A stretch of 64,000 nucleotides of DNA from G963664835 sp965220775 (GCA_965220775.1 OZ244845.1:3038001-3102000), one strand, 5' to 3'; shown: positions 42,042 to 51,379, counted from the first letter of the stretch. Numbers and translations: made by a program. The notes: generated from the letters alone by a model not told the origin.

Positions 42042-43409
42042 ATGACGGACTACCAGACGTTACACGACCTCGACCTCGCCCATTGTTTCCATCCCAGCAC
42101 CGATCTGCCGGCCCACCACAAGCGGGGGCCAATGATTTTTGCCGAAGGCAACGGAATGTGGCTCAAGGACATTCACGGCAAAGAGTACCTCGACTGCCAG
42201 GCGGGCCTCGCCAACTGCAACTTCGGACACGGCAACGAAGAAGTCGCACAGGCCGCCTATGAACAGATGCGCCAGCTTCAGTTCACCACTTCCGGCACCG
42301 GACTGGCCTCGAAGCCATTGATAAATCTCTCCGCCAAGTTGGCCGGCATTCTTTCGCCCGACCTGACGCGAATCCTGGTGATGAGCGGCGGGTCCGAGGT
42401 CAACGAGGCCGCCATCAAGCTGTCGCGGTACCTAAACCGGCTCGAGGGCCGGCCCGAGAAGCACAAGGTCATCAGCCGCAAGCTTGCCTACCACGGCTCG
42501 ACCGTCGGCACGGTCCCCACCACCGATGTCTTGACGTTCGCGCAAGCCGCATCGCCGCTGCCGCCAGGATACCTCAAAATCGACCCTCCCGACTCCTACC
42601 GCTGTAGTTTTTGCAGCGACCAACCGAAATGCAATCTCGAGTGCGCCCGAGAGTTGGAAACGACCATAATCCGAGAGGGGCCCGAGACGGTTGCCGCTTT
42701 CATTGGCGAGCCGGTAATGCAGTTCGGCGCCCAGTTTCCGGCGGAGGGATACTGGCAGTCGATTCGGGAAATCTGCGATCGGTACCAGGTCTTCCTGATA
42801 ATGGATGAGGTGATTACCGGCTTGGGCAGGACCGGCAAGCTCTTTGCGTTCCAGCATTGGGGGGTCTGGCCGGATCTGCTCACCTTCTCCAAGGCCCTCG
42901 GAGCCGGCTACTACCCGATCGGTGTGCTTGCCGCAAGGGAAAAGATCTACCAACGGCTGCTTAATGCCGCTCCCGACGCCGGCTTGTGGCACTTCTTCAC
43001 CTTCTCCGGAACCGCGGTCGGCAGCGCGGTTGGGCTCAAGGCCTTAGAGATTATAGAGCGCCTCGGTCTCGTCGAGAACGCGCGTATTATGGGCGATCGA
43101 CTCCTGCGCGGTCTGAACAGCCTGCGCGAGTTTGACATGGTCGGAGATGTTCAAGGCATCGGGCTCCTCAACTGCGTCAAACTTGTAGGCGACAAGGAGA
43201 CGAAGGAGCCGGCTCCCAAGCAACTGTCCGTTCGAATCGAGCAACTGACCCGAGATCGCGGACTGCTGGTCCGTCTCAACCCCGCGCGTGGAATGTTATG
43301 GGTCACACCGCCCCTGATTGTCGAGGCCGCCCACGTCGATCGGGCCGTCGCCACACTCCGCGAGTGCCTCGCAATCGTCCAAGACGAAATGAGGAACAAT
43401 TCCTTCTAG
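42042..43409 (+). CDS. Class III PLP-dependent aminotransferase
   Basis: A 455-aa fold-type I aminotransferase of the 4-aminobutyrate/ornithine transaminase class. It shows the PLP-binding GGSEVNEAAIKLSR and YHGSTVGT segments, the Asp motif FLIMDEVITGLGRTG and the Schiff-base lysine in TFSKALGAGYYPIG. A cysteine-rich insert CSFCSDQPKCNLEC near residue 190 carries four cysteines and could bind metal; this occurs in some class III relatives. ATG 42042 has GGAG at the right distance; an upstream GTG (42036) is too close to it. The amino donor is unknown. Confidence 0.92.
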   Translation: MTDYQTLHDLDLAHCFHPSTDLPAHHKRGPMIFAEGNGMWLKDIHGKEYLDCQAGLANCNFGHGNEEVAQAAYEQMRQLQFTTSGTGLASKPLINLSAKLAGILSPDLTRILVMSGGSEVNEAAIKLSRYLNRLEGRPEKHKVISRKLAYHGSTVGTVPTTDVLTFAQAASPLPPGYLKIDPPDSYRCSFCSDQPKCNLECARELETTIIREGPETVAAFIGEPVMQFGAQFPAEGYWQSIREICDRYQVFLIMDEVITGLGRTGKLFAFQHWGVWPDLLTFSKALGAGYYPIGVLAAREKIYQRLLNAAPDAGLWHFFTFSGTAVGSAVGLKALEIIERLGLVENARIMGDRLLRGLNSLREFDMVGDVQGIGLLNCVKLVGDKETKEPAPKQLSVRIEQLTRDRGLLVRLNPARGMLWVTPPLIVEAAHVDRAVATLRECLAIVQDEMRNNSF

Positions 43410-43438
43410 GGGCGCACGAGCCGGCTAGTTGCCAAGTC

Positions 43439-44191
43439 TCATCCTCTTCGAATCACCCACCCGCAATCCACCACCAAGGCCGAACCTGTGGTAACCGCAG
43501 ATTCGTCAGACGCCAAAAAGAGGACCGCGTTGGCGATTTCCTCCGGCTGTGCAATGCGCCCGACCGGCAGCGAGGCCTCGGTTTGCTCCAGGTTGACCCG
43601 CCAACCCACCGACTCCACCGCGGGAGTATCTGTGGGTCCGGGCAGGACGGCATTGACACGCACGCCCGACTTCCCGTAGGCCGAAGCCATTTGGGCCGTG
43701 AGCATGTTCAATCCCATCTTTGCGACCGGATAGGGAGCTATGTTGCCGCCACGGGTCAAGCTTGCGGTCGAACTGATGTTAATTGCGCAACCGCCTCCGG
43801 AGTCTACGATCAGCGGCAGCGCCAAGTCGCTCAAAGCCACGACGGAGATCAGGTTCAACTCAAGCGACTGGCGCCAGAAATCCGCGATCTGCTCGCCAGC
43901 GATCCGAGGCCGGCCCCCGCCGGCATTGTTGACCAATATGTCGAGCCTGCCGAACCGCCGGCGCATCTCGTCGACGAGCCTTGACCGGTCGGCTGCATCA
44001 GTCACGTCGGCCTGGACAAAGTGCAGGTCGTAACCTGCGTCTTCGGCCTCCTGTTGCATCTCTCGTCCACGGTCCGGCCGGCGGCCGCAGATCGTCACCC
44101 TGGCACCCTCGGAGGCAAAAGAGAGAGCGCACGCCCTGCCAATGCCGTCTGTACCACCCGTGACCAACACTATCTTGTCCTTGAAGCGCAT
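43439..44191 (-). CDS. Short-chain dehydrogenase/reductase (SDR)
   Basis: A 250-aa classical SDR. The NAD(P)-binding Rossmann motif is TGGTDGIG (about residues 11-18), with an RR pair after CGR that suggests NADP preference. NNAGGG and the catalytic Ser-Tyr-Lys (NISSTAS and YPVAK) follow, then PGPTDTP. A GGAGG site lies 11 nt before the ATG. It is convergent with the aminotransferase gene, 29 bp apart. The substrate is not inferable. Confidence 0.93.
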   Translation of the reverse strand: MRFKDKIVLVTGGTDGIGRACALSFASEGARVTICGRRPDRGREMQQEAEDAGYDLHFVQADVTDAADRSRLVDEMRRRFGRLDILVNNAGGGRPRIAGEQIADFWRQSLELNLISVVALSDLALPLIVDSGGGCAINISSTASLTRGGNIAPYPVAKMGLNMLTAQMASAYGKSGVRVNAVLPGPTDTPAVESVGWRVNLEQTEASLPVGRIAQPEEIANAVLFLASDESAVTTGSALVVDCGWVIRRG

Positions 44192-44410
44192 TACCGTTGC
44201 ATCCTCCTACTAATTCGCCAAAATCCCCATCACACTTGCCAGGAGCGTACCCGCTCCAAGTAGGGATGAGGGCTGGTGTTTGGCAATGCTACACTAGCGC
44301 TCGGCCCAGTGTTGTTGATCGCGTGACGAGTCGATCCTACGCCAGCAACGGGAGAGTTGGTACGATAATGGACAGTTCAAGTAGCCTCTCATTCGTCATT
44401 AGTACGAAAA

Positions 44411-44940
44411 TGTACCCTCCAATCAACCTCAATGCCGGTTCTCCACCGGCGAAACGTGCCGAATTGTAGACCGATGGTCGATGGCGGAATGAGAAAATGT
44501 AGCGCGGGGGCTTGTCCCCCGCTGGGGTCGGGGTGGGGCGTGGCAGAATCCGTCGTGCCAATTCGCTGTACCAAGCCACAACTCCGGCTTTTCATACCCT
44601 GGTGTGCCGTCGCCAGCCGGCATCAGCGATTGGTACGAAAGCATGTCCCGGACTCCGATCCGGGATGTGCCCTCCAATCAACCTCGATGCCGGCTCTCCA
44701 CCGGCGAAACGTGCCGAATTGTAGACCGATCGTCGATGGCGGAATGAGAAAATGTAGCGCGGTCGAAGACTTCGCGAGGCGAGGGGCTTGTCCCCCGCTG
44801 GGGTCGGGGTGGGGCGTGGCAGAATCCGCCGTGCCAATTCGCTGTACCAAGCCACAACTCCGGCTCTTCATACCTTGGCGTGCCGGCGCCAGCCGGCATG
44901 AGCGATTGCTATGAAAGCATGTCCCGGACCACGATCCGGG
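44411..44940. repeat. Tandem duplication of a mosaic repeat unit
   Basis: Two direct copies (44411-44665 and 44666 to about 44940) of a unit of about 255 bp. Each runs: CCTCCAATCAACCTC, a CCGGCTCTCCACCGG hairpin, GTAG with the GGGGG-CTTGT-CCCCC palindrome, GGCAGAATCC, the TTTTCATACC palindrome, and TCCCGGA-TCCGGGA. The second copy carries the extra 20-bp module TCGAAGACTTCGCGAGGCGA inside its GTAG element. No gene is present from 44192 to 45120. Confidence 0.8.
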
Positions 44941-44966
44941 ATAGACTCCCGCCACTCAATTCGTCA

Positions 44967-45013
44967 TTCCAGCGATCAAAAGCACGCCCCGTACCCCGAT
45001 ACGGGGCTGGAAT
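44967..45013. repeat. ATTCCAGC palindrome with insertion in its loop
   Basis: ATTCCAGCGA at left and GGGGCTGGAAT at right form the usual ATTCC.GC hairpin arms, but the loop is enlarged to about 30 bp and holds a second small palindrome (CCCCGTACCCCGATACGGGG). Confidence 0.6.
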
Positions 45014-45072
45014 CCAGAAGGGGTGGGGAGGGGTAAGACCACCAGACGGTGGAAAAAACCGACCCGTCACCC

Positions 45073-45123
45073 CATTTTCATAGCTTGGTGCGCCGGCGCC
45101 GGCCGGCATGAAGGATTGATATG
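45073..45123. repeat. Palindromic repeat supplying the start of the DUF3052 gene
   Basis: ATTTTCATAGCTTGGTGCGC, then CGGCGCCGGCCGGCATGAAG and GATTGATATG. The arm that reads GCGATTGGTACGAAAA in other copies has here become GGATTGATATGACC, which provides both an AAGGATT ribosome site and the ATG of the next gene. Confidence 0.6.
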
Positions 45124-45498
45124 ACCCTAGCAAAGAAGCTGCACCTTAAGACAGGACAATCCGCCTACGTAGGAAACGCTCCTGAGGGATTCGTACTTGA
45201 GCTGCCGGAAGACTCCCGCCAGGTGGATTCTGCCGAAAAAGCTGACCTGGTACTCGTTTTCGTCAAAAACTCATCCGAGATACCCGATCACGGCCGGCCC
45301 TTCATAGAGGCCGCCCAGCGCGACGCAATTGCCTACATCGCCTACCCAAAGGCCGGCCAGCTAGGCACAGACCTGAATCGCGACATCCTCTGGGGCCAGG
45401 TCGCGAAAGAAAGCATCCGCGGTGTCCGGCAGGTGTCGATAGACCAAGTCTGGTCCGCCATGCGGTTCCGTCCCGCGTTACAGCAACCTACCGGCTGA
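45121..45498 (+). CDS. DUF3052-family protein
   Basis: A 125-aa soluble protein. The pattern KKLHLKTGQSAYVGNAPEGF, ADLVLVFVKNSSEI and YIAYPKAGQLGTDLNRD, followed by SIDQVWSAMRFRP, matches the DUF3052 family, which is found in many bacteria next to unrelated genes and has no established role. The ATG and its AAGGAT ribosome site lie within the end of a palindromic repeat. No cysteine or other catalytic signature is obvious. Single gene. Confidence 0.85.
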   Translation: MTLAKKLHLKTGQSAYVGNAPEGFVLELPEDSRQVDSAEKADLVLVFVKNSSEIPDHGRPFIEAAQRDAIAYIAYPKAGQLGTDLNRDILWGQVAKESIRGVRQVSIDQVWSAMRFRPALQQPTG

Positions 45499-45576
45499 AT
45501 CAGCCCTACGAACTACTCCTCGACCGAAACAATCGCCCCCACACAGCTACCTCGTTCCCGGATTGCCAGTGGAAGA

Positions 45577-46668
45577 CTAATTTGGGATCACTTTGATACA
45601 TACAGGCATCGGCACACGTGTCACTTGGCCGGTCGGTTCTAATCTCCCGGTTTCTTGGTCGACGCGGAACGTGACGATCGTGTCGCTATCCTGGTTGGCC
45701 GCCAGAAGAAAGTTGCCCGCCGGCTCGATCGCGAAATTGCGGGGAGTCTTGCCTTGCGTAGACTCGTGATCGACGAAGGTGAGTTCACCGGAACTCTGGT
45801 CGATCGCGAAGATCGCAATACTGTCGTGCCCTCGATTGGAGCCGTACAAAAACTTACCCGAAGGTGACACGTGAACGTCCGCACAGTGGCTCGTTCCGAC
45901 AAAGCTCTCCGGGAGAGTCGACACCGTTTGTTTTGCTCTCAGCAATCCACTCCCCGGCTCATAGTCGAAAGCCGTTACTGTACTGCCGAGTTCATTTATT
46001 ACGTAGGCGTGCCCGTCATCGGGATGGAAATCAAAATGTCGAGGGCCGGCTCCGGCTTTCTCCTTGATCCAGGGAACGTCATTCGCCAACAGTTTTCCAC
46101 CCTCCAAGTCGAGCTTATAAACCACGATCTTGTCCATCCCAAGGTCGGCAACGAAACCGAACTGATTTCCAACATCTATGTTGAACGAATGCGCGTGCGG
46201 TCCCTGCTGTCTGTCTGGATTGACACTGGAACCGTGATGCTGAACAAAGTCAGTCGCTTCTCCGAGCCGGCCATCCTCTCGAATCGGAAGGACGCACACG
46301 CTGCCGCCGATATAGTTCGCCACAAGTACGAAACGCCCCGTGTGATCCACCACTAGGTGACAAGGCCCCGGTCCCAGGCAAGACTCTTGATTCAGATGAG
46401 TCAGCTCTCCCGTCTCCCTGGCTATGGAGAACGCGTTGACCACACCGTGCGCGCTGCCGCGGGTCTCATTGATCTCACTAACTGCATAAAGAAAGCGCCC
46501 TCGCGGCTCTATAGCCAAGAATGAAGGATTGTGGAATCCCGATGTAACACTCAGCGGTTCGAGGGATCCCGTGTCGGGACTCATCCGGAAAGAAAATATC
46601 GCTTCGCTTCGGCCCTGCGTATAGGTACCAACGAAAACGAGATATTCCGCGTTTCTAGGCTCTTTCAT
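45577..46668 (-). CDS. Lactonase family seven-bladed beta-propeller (YbhE/Pgl-like)
   Basis: A 363-aa lactonase (PF10282). It starts YLVFVGTYTQGRSEAIFSFR, a typical first blade, and has repeated blades with motifs such as GPGPCHLVVDHTGRFVLVAN, GAGPRHFDFHPDDGHAYVIN and GKTPRNFAIEPAGNFLLAAN. Relatives include 6-phosphogluconolactonase and muconate-lactonizing-like enzymes, and sugar-lactone hydrolysis is the best guess. AGAAGGAA lies before the ATG. The gene is single, 152 bp from an SDR gene on the same strand. Confidence 0.9.
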   Translation of the reverse strand: MKEPRNAEYLVFVGTYTQGRSEAIFSFRMSPDTGSLEPLSVTSGFHNPSFLAIEPRGRFLYAVSEINETRGSAHGVVNAFSIARETGELTHLNQESCLGPGPCHLVVDHTGRFVLVANYIGGSVCVLPIREDGRLGEATDFVQHHGSSVNPDRQQGPHAHSFNIDVGNQFGFVADLGMDKIVVYKLDLEGGKLLANDVPWIKEKAGAGPRHFDFHPDDGHAYVINELGSTVTAFDYEPGSGLLRAKQTVSTLPESFVGTSHCADVHVSPSGKFLYGSNRGHDSIAIFAIDQSSGELTFVDHESTQGKTPRNFAIEPAGNFLLAANQDSDTIVTFRVDQETGRLEPTGQVTRVPMPVCIKVIPN

Positions 46669-46820
46669 TTGTCGTTCCTTCTCCGTGTATCAATTATTGC
46701 GTTCCGCTTCGATCAAAGCCAAGCGATCATGTTATGACATCAGGTGCGTCCCTTTATGCAGACGCCGACCACACACGCGGAAGTGTCGAATTACACCGGA
46801 TGACCGAGCCCGTATCCGGC

Positions 46821-47603
46821 TCAATCGAGAGGTGTTCCGGCCGTGGCGCCACCGTCAATTGTCAGGCTTTGCCCAGTGATGAACGCGGCGTCGTCCGACA
46901 CCAGATAGAGAACCGCCCGCGCGTGATCCTCCGGCAGACCGAGACGTTGCAGTGGTATGGCCGCTATCGCCCGCCTGCGTTTCTCGTCGCCATCCGGCAT
47001 TGACCCGTAATGTTTCCGCACCATCGCCGTGTCTGTGATGATCGGGCACAGACAGTTTGCCCGTATTCCATATTTGGCGAAATCCACCGCAAGTGACCGG
47101 GTCAATGCAACTACTGCGCCCTTGGTGGCGCAATAGACAGGCAAGTTTGGACGAGCTCTCAATGCGTTTAACGACGCGAAATTGACAATCGCACCGCTGT
47201 GCCCTTCGCCGACCATGTGCTTGATGGCGTACTTGGACATGTACAACGTTCCCTTCAGATTCACGCCAATCATTTTGTCAACGTGGTCTTCCGTAAGTTC
47301 CAGGAGCGGCATGACATCGGCGATTCCGGCGCAGTTGACCAGAATGTCCACCCCGCCGATACTCTCGACCGCGATTCTTACAATCTCTGCCGATCCCTGA
47401 TCGTTAGAAACATCACCCTGGACTGAACACGCGAACCCACCCGCGTCGACGATCTGAGATACCGTTTCCTCGGCTGTTCGCGGGTTCAGGTCTGCCACCG
47501 CCACCGCGGCTCCCTCCGCCGCCAGCGTAAGCGCCGTCTCTCGACCGATTCCTGACCCGGCACCAGTCACAATTGCTGTCTTCCCTTCGACGCGCCCAGC
47601 CAT
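46821..47603 (-). CDS. Short-chain dehydrogenase/reductase (SDR)
   Basis: A 260-aa classical SDR with TGAGSGIG at about residue 14, an acidic residue after the second strand (VADLNPR) that suggests NAD preference, NCAGIA in place of NNAG, catalytic Ser in NFASLNALR, and the Tyr-Lys pair in YCATKGA. The C-terminus ITGQSLTIDGGATA is typical. AGGAG lies 8 nt before the ATG. It may be cotranscribed with the lactonase gene downstream; a sugar or polyol oxidation pathway would fit but is inference. Confidence 0.92.
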   Translation of the reverse strand: MAGRVEGKTAIVTGAGSGIGRETALTLAAEGAAVAVADLNPRTAEETVSQIVDAGGFACSVQGDVSNDQGSAEIVRIAVESIGGVDILVNCAGIADVMPLLELTEDHVDKMIGVNLKGTLYMSKYAIKHMVGEGHSGAIVNFASLNALRARPNLPVYCATKGAVVALTRSLAVDFAKYGIRANCLCPIITDTAMVRKHYGSMPDGDEKRRRAIAAIPLQRLGLPEDHARAVLYLVSDDAAFITGQSLTIDGGATAGTPLD

Positions 47604-47769
47604 ACTAAGTTCTCCTCAAAACGTCCTCTGTAGGACCTCCCCTTTATGCCACTCAACTATACTACTCGGTCGCCCTTGGCCGCCTATTGGAGTCACCAAG
47701 ACCGAGGGTAGCCCTAAAGAATCGGCCGGCTGCAAAAAAACACAATCTCAGGCTGTTGCCGGTGGAGGG

Positions 47770-49923
47770 TTACTGCAACAGTCCCATGCTCGCCAGGATG
47801 AACCCATACTCCTCCGCCATTTCATAAAGCCGGTCGTACCTTCCCGACCTGCCGCCGTGTCCCGCGCCCATATTTGTCTTCAGCAGCAACAAGTTGCGAT
47901 CCGTCTTCAGTGCCCGCAGCTTTGCCACGTACTTGGCCGGCTCCCAGTACGTCACCCTGGGATCATTCAAACCCGCGGTCACCAATATCGGAGGATAGTC
48001 GCGTGGCCCTAGCTGGTCGTACGGAGAGTAAGATCGAATGTACTCGAAAACCGCGTGGTCCTCGATTGGATTGCCCCACTCCGGCCACTCGATCGGTGTC
48101 AGGGGTAGGGTGTCATCCAACATGGTGTTCAGCACGTCCACGAACGGAACGTGAGCGGCGACCGCGCCCCACAGTTCGGGCGCTTGGTTCACAACGGCGC
48201 CCATGAGTTCTCCGCCGGCACTGCCCCCGGAGATTGCGATACCCCCTTCCCTCCCATATCCCCGCTCTATGAGATGACGCGCGACGTCCACGAAGTCGTT
48301 GAATGTGTTGGTGCGCCTGTCGAGCTTGCCGGCCTCGTACCAATGGTACCCCAGGTCGTCACCACCGCGAATGTGCGCGATGGCGAAGATGAAGCCCCGG
48401 TCCAGCAGCGATAATCGTGGGGTGGAAAACGATGGCGGGACTGCGTAGCCATATGCTCCGTAGGCGTAAAGGTACAGTGGCGCCGTGCCGTCCACCGGAG
48501 TGTCCTTCCCGCGTACGATGGACACCGGAACCTGTACGCCGTCGCGGGCTGTGGCCAGCACCCGGTTCGTAAGGTATTCCGAGGCGTCGTATCCGCTTGG
48601 GACCCGCTGCACCTTGCGAACTTCCAGTTCGTCTGTGGCAACGTGATAGTCGAACACGGTCGTCGGTGTCACCATAGACGCGTACTCCAGGCGCAGCGTG
48701 TCCGTCTGGAATTCCGGGTTTGTGTCTAGGCGAGCGGTGTACACTGATTCGGGGAAAGGTATGTAGGTTGAATCCCCGGCCCGGTTGATCAGGCGCACGC
48801 GGTCCTGGCCGTCAATGCGTTCCTCTACGGCAATAAAGTCCTGGAATGCTTTGAAGCTACGGATGTAGTGCGAGTCGGAGGCCGCCACAAACGGTGCCCA
48901 GGATTTTTCGGTGGGGTCGTGCGCAGGCGCCGTCGCCAGGCGCGTATTCTTGTGCTGGTCGTTGGTGCGGATCACGAAGCGGTCGCTCTGATGGTCCACC
49001 GAATACTCATGAGCGCTTCGGCGAGAAGAGATCAGCAACGGTGTAGCTCCGGGATCCGACGCGGGTATGAGACGTTCCTCGGAGGTGATGAGGTCGCCGG
49101 TCGCGATGATCATATATTCCCTCGAGGTCGTCGCCGAAACCGAAACGAAAAAGCCGGAATCGGTCTCCTCGTAGACGACGGAGTCCCGTTCCACCGGCTC
49201 GCCGATCACATGCCGGCGTACCTGCCACGGACGCCAGTTCTCGTCTACCACCGTATAGAAGAACGATGCGTCATCAGCCGCCCACACTGCATTTCCTATT
49301 GTCCGTTCAATCTCGTCCTCCCGCATCTCCCCGGTGGCCAGGTCCTTGACCACCATCCTGTACCGCTCCGAGCCATCGGTATCGGTGCTAAAGGCGAGCG
49401 AAGAGCCGTTGTTGCTCACTGACATCGAGCCGAGGCGGAAATAGTCAGAGACTGCTGCCAACGCCGGCTCGTCCAATATCGTCTGCGCGCCGGCGGTTGG
49501 CATTTCCCGCGCGTTGGGATCGTCGGCCGGCCAGCGCAGCCAGACGCGGTACTGGCTTCCCTCCTGGAAGCTCCACTGGTAGTACCAGTCGCCGCGTTTC
49601 CACGGCACGCTGGATAGATCCGGCTGTTGACGTGCCTTGATTTCCTCGAAGATGGTTTCTATCAAGTCCCGGTGTGGCGACATCGTAGCTTCGAAGTATT
49701 CGTTCTCGGCATTGAGATATGCCAGCACATTCGCGTCATTCACGGTTGGATAGCTAGCGTCGCGCAGCCAATGCCACGGATCCTCAATCGTCACGCCGTG
49801 GTGGGTGAAACTGTGCGGCCTACGCTCGGCCACGGGTGGAGTGCGGACGGGAGTGGATCCAGCAGTATTCGAGAGGTCGGACCCGCCATTTTCTGCCAAG
49901 GACGGATCCGGCTGATGGCTCAT
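47770..49923 (-). CDS. Prolyl oligopeptidase family serine peptidase (S9A, oligopeptidase B-like)
   Basis: A 717-aa cytosolic peptidase. The N-terminal beta-propeller (about 60-430) begins HHGVTIEDPWHWLRDASYP. The alpha/beta hydrolase domain has YLYAYGAYGYAVPPSF, the nucleophile in ISGGSAGGELMGA, the Asp region VTAGLNDPRVTYWEP and the catalytic His in GAGHGGRSGRYD. This matches oligopeptidase B, which cleaves after basic residues in short peptides. The frame extends to 49965, but the ATG at 49923 has a GAGGTG ribosome site and is preferred. Single gene. Confidence 0.93.
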   Translation of the reverse strand: MSHQPDPSLAENGGSDLSNTAGSTPVRTPPVAERRPHSFTHHGVTIEDPWHWLRDASYPTVNDANVLAYLNAENEYFEATMSPHRDLIETIFEEIKARQQPDLSSVPWKRGDWYYQWSFQEGSQYRVWLRWPADDPNAREMPTAGAQTILDEPALAAVSDYFRLGSMSVSNNGSSLAFSTDTDGSERYRMVVKDLATGEMREDEIERTIGNAVWAADDASFFYTVVDENWRPWQVRRHVIGEPVERDSVVYEETDSGFFVSVSATTSREYMIIATGDLITSEERLIPASDPGATPLLISSRRSAHEYSVDHQSDRFVIRTNDQHKNTRLATAPAHDPTEKSWAPFVAASDSHYIRSFKAFQDFIAVEERIDGQDRVRLINRAGDSTYIPFPESVYTARLDTNPEFQTDTLRLEYASMVTPTTVFDYHVATDELEVRKVQRVPSGYDASEYLTNRVLATARDGVQVPVSIVRGKDTPVDGTAPLYLYAYGAYGYAVPPSFSTPRLSLLDRGFIFAIAHIRGGDDLGYHWYEAGKLDRRTNTFNDFVDVARHLIERGYGREGGIAISGGSAGGELMGAVVNQAPELWGAVAAHVPFVDVLNTMLDDTLPLTPIEWPEWGNPIEDHAVFEYIRSYSPYDQLGPRDYPPILVTAGLNDPRVTYWEPAKYVAKLRALKTDRNLLLLKTNMGAGHGGRSGRYDRLYEMAEEYGFILASMGLLQ

Positions 49924-50180
49924 GAATTGCACCTCTTCGGGAAACCCGCCGAAACCCGGCTCCAAGCTAATCAGCGCGGTCGAGCAAAGCCAGATTCTAC
50001 TAGAAATACCCTACCTACATCCCGGAATCGGGCGACCGGCCCAAGAACGCCTCCGAGTTTCACGAAGACGAGGTCGCCATCGCCAGCTTCTCCCAGCCAG
50101 TAAATGCCCAAGACGCCACCCAAAAATAGGGACATCCCACTTCTGAATCGAGGGTCTTCTACACCTTTGATACCAGGTGA

Positions 50181-50306
50181 ACGTCCATACTCTTGATAGG
50201 TGGCGACAAGACCGGCAATGATAGGTTCTATGAGGAATACGTGCCGGTCGCCGACGACCTCTTCGAAGAGCATCTCGACGAACTACGAATGGAGGGACTG
50301 ATCTAA
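50181..50306 (+). pseudogene. C-terminal fragment of a Gp49/DUF891-like toxin
   Basis: The frame ILLIGGDKTGNDRFYEEYVP (starting at the second codon after TSI-like sequence, with CTCTTGATA) and ADDLFEEHLDELRMEGLI is the C-terminus of phage-derived Gp49-like RelE-type toxins. The core is missing: an in-frame TGA lies at 50178, and no recognisable N-terminal part is found upstream. Its stop overlaps the ATG of the XRE antitoxin, the usual arrangement for this toxin-antitoxin type. Confidence 0.6.
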
Positions 50307-50647
50307 TGGGTGGACATCACGCATTTAGGGAGCTGACAAGGGACTTCACGCCAGCGCGCCGCCGGCGCATAGACACCATCAAGAGTAAATTGCTCGCCGA
50401 AATGCCGTTGCACGAGTTGCGCCGGGCGCGGGCGCTCACCCAGCATGACTTGGCTGAGAAACTGACCGTGAACCAGCCCGCCGTCGCCAAGCTGGAGCGG
50501 CGGGCCGACGTGTACATCTCCAGCCTCCGGTCCTACATCGAGGCGGTGGGCGGCAGACTGAAGATCGTCGCCGAGTTTCCAGAAGGCGAAGTCGCCATCA
50601 CCAACTTTTCCCAGGTGGGAGAGGTGGAAGAACCATCCGGAAGATAG
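50306..50647 (+). CDS. XRE-family antitoxin
   Basis: A 113-aa helix-turn-helix protein. Residues 38-90 (LHELRRARALTQHDLAEKLT, then PAVAKLERRADVYISSLRSY) match XRE antitoxins paired with Gp49-type toxins. The C-terminal IEAVGGRLKIVAEFPEGEVA is also typical of that group. The toxin upstream survives only as a C-terminal fragment whose stop overlaps this ATG. GGAGG lies about 10 nt upstream. Copies of its 3' end occur at 51533-51616, and a weaker one at about 50065-50130. It is an orphan antitoxin. Confidence 0.82.
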   Translation: MGGHHAFRELTRDFTPARRRRIDTIKSKLLAEMPLHELRRARALTQHDLAEKLTVNQPAVAKLERRADVYISSLRSYIEAVGGRLKIVAEFPEGEVAITNFSQVGEVEEPSGR

Positions 50648-50747
50648 CGGCGACCGAACCCCGAACGCTGACGCGTCCCTGCCTGCTGAAGTCTGCGAAC
50701 TAATCAGTCATCCCAGCGCAACCAGCACACCGCCAAAGGCGCCGGCT

Positions 50748-51203
50748 CTAGTCCCGGTACTTCAACTCCTCGAGATGCTCGTTTATGTGGCCGGCCAATT
50801 CCTGAATTGGTTCGATAAGGCTGTGCTCGGTTCCATCGCTATAAACCGGTACAGCAGCCTTGGGATCCGGTATAGCTCGCGCCCTCTCGTCCAGTCGTTG
50901 CTGCAGGTCCTCCCACTCTGCCAGCAGGTCAACCACCCGCGATCCGGCCATCTTTTCTAGCGCCCGGGCGTTCAGGTCATCGATTGTTTCGTGCCCCACG
51001 AAGGGTGGTCCGCCGGCAAGTAACGACTCGATTCCCTCCAAGTAGACCCCGTGCCAGTAGACCAAGTGGCTAAGGACCTCAGCCGGCCCCCACGCGGCCG
51101 GACGAACGATGGCTTCCCCATCGAGTTCCGAGAAGTACACCCGCGCCTCCCCTACCGCGCTCGCAAGCTCATTCAGATCTGAATTCAGTCGCTGTCTACT
51201 CAA
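50748..51203 (-). CDS. DinB-superfamily protein, duplicate 1
   Basis: A 151-aa four-helix-bundle protein of the DinB/ClbS-like group, with WGPAEVLSHLVYWHGVYLEG (two His) and a final helix LAGHINEHLEELKYRD with the third His. Family members bind metal, and the function is unknown. It is clearly a paralogue of the protein encoded at 51691-52146, with the same length and most conserved residues. The pair arose by tandem duplication together with neighbouring sequence. Confidence 0.82.
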   Translation of the reverse strand: MSRQRLNSDLNELASAVGEARVYFSELDGEAIVRPAAWGPAEVLSHLVYWHGVYLEGIESLLAGGPPFVGHETIDDLNARALEKMAGSRVVDLLAEWEDLQQRLDERARAIPDPKAAVPVYSDGTEHSLIEPIQELAGHINEHLEELKYRD

Positions 51204-51379
51204 TTGTCACTTACTCCTCAGCAATTCCGATGTCGCTGCTTTCAGGCCTTGAGTGCCGTCCCGTCCCTCACTGCAGGTCATCGGAGATACGAAATCCTAC
51301 GAAGGTGCACGCCGGCACCCTTTTCCGGATTTGAAACGCCGATTCCAGTCGCGTCTTTTCCCCAGTCCTAAAACTTGGG

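Noticed and set aside
44411..45120. A CRISPR array in the repeat cluster
   Set aside because: Repeats are long, mosaic and few, with no regular short spacers and no cas genes. No CRISPR array was found anywhere in the window.
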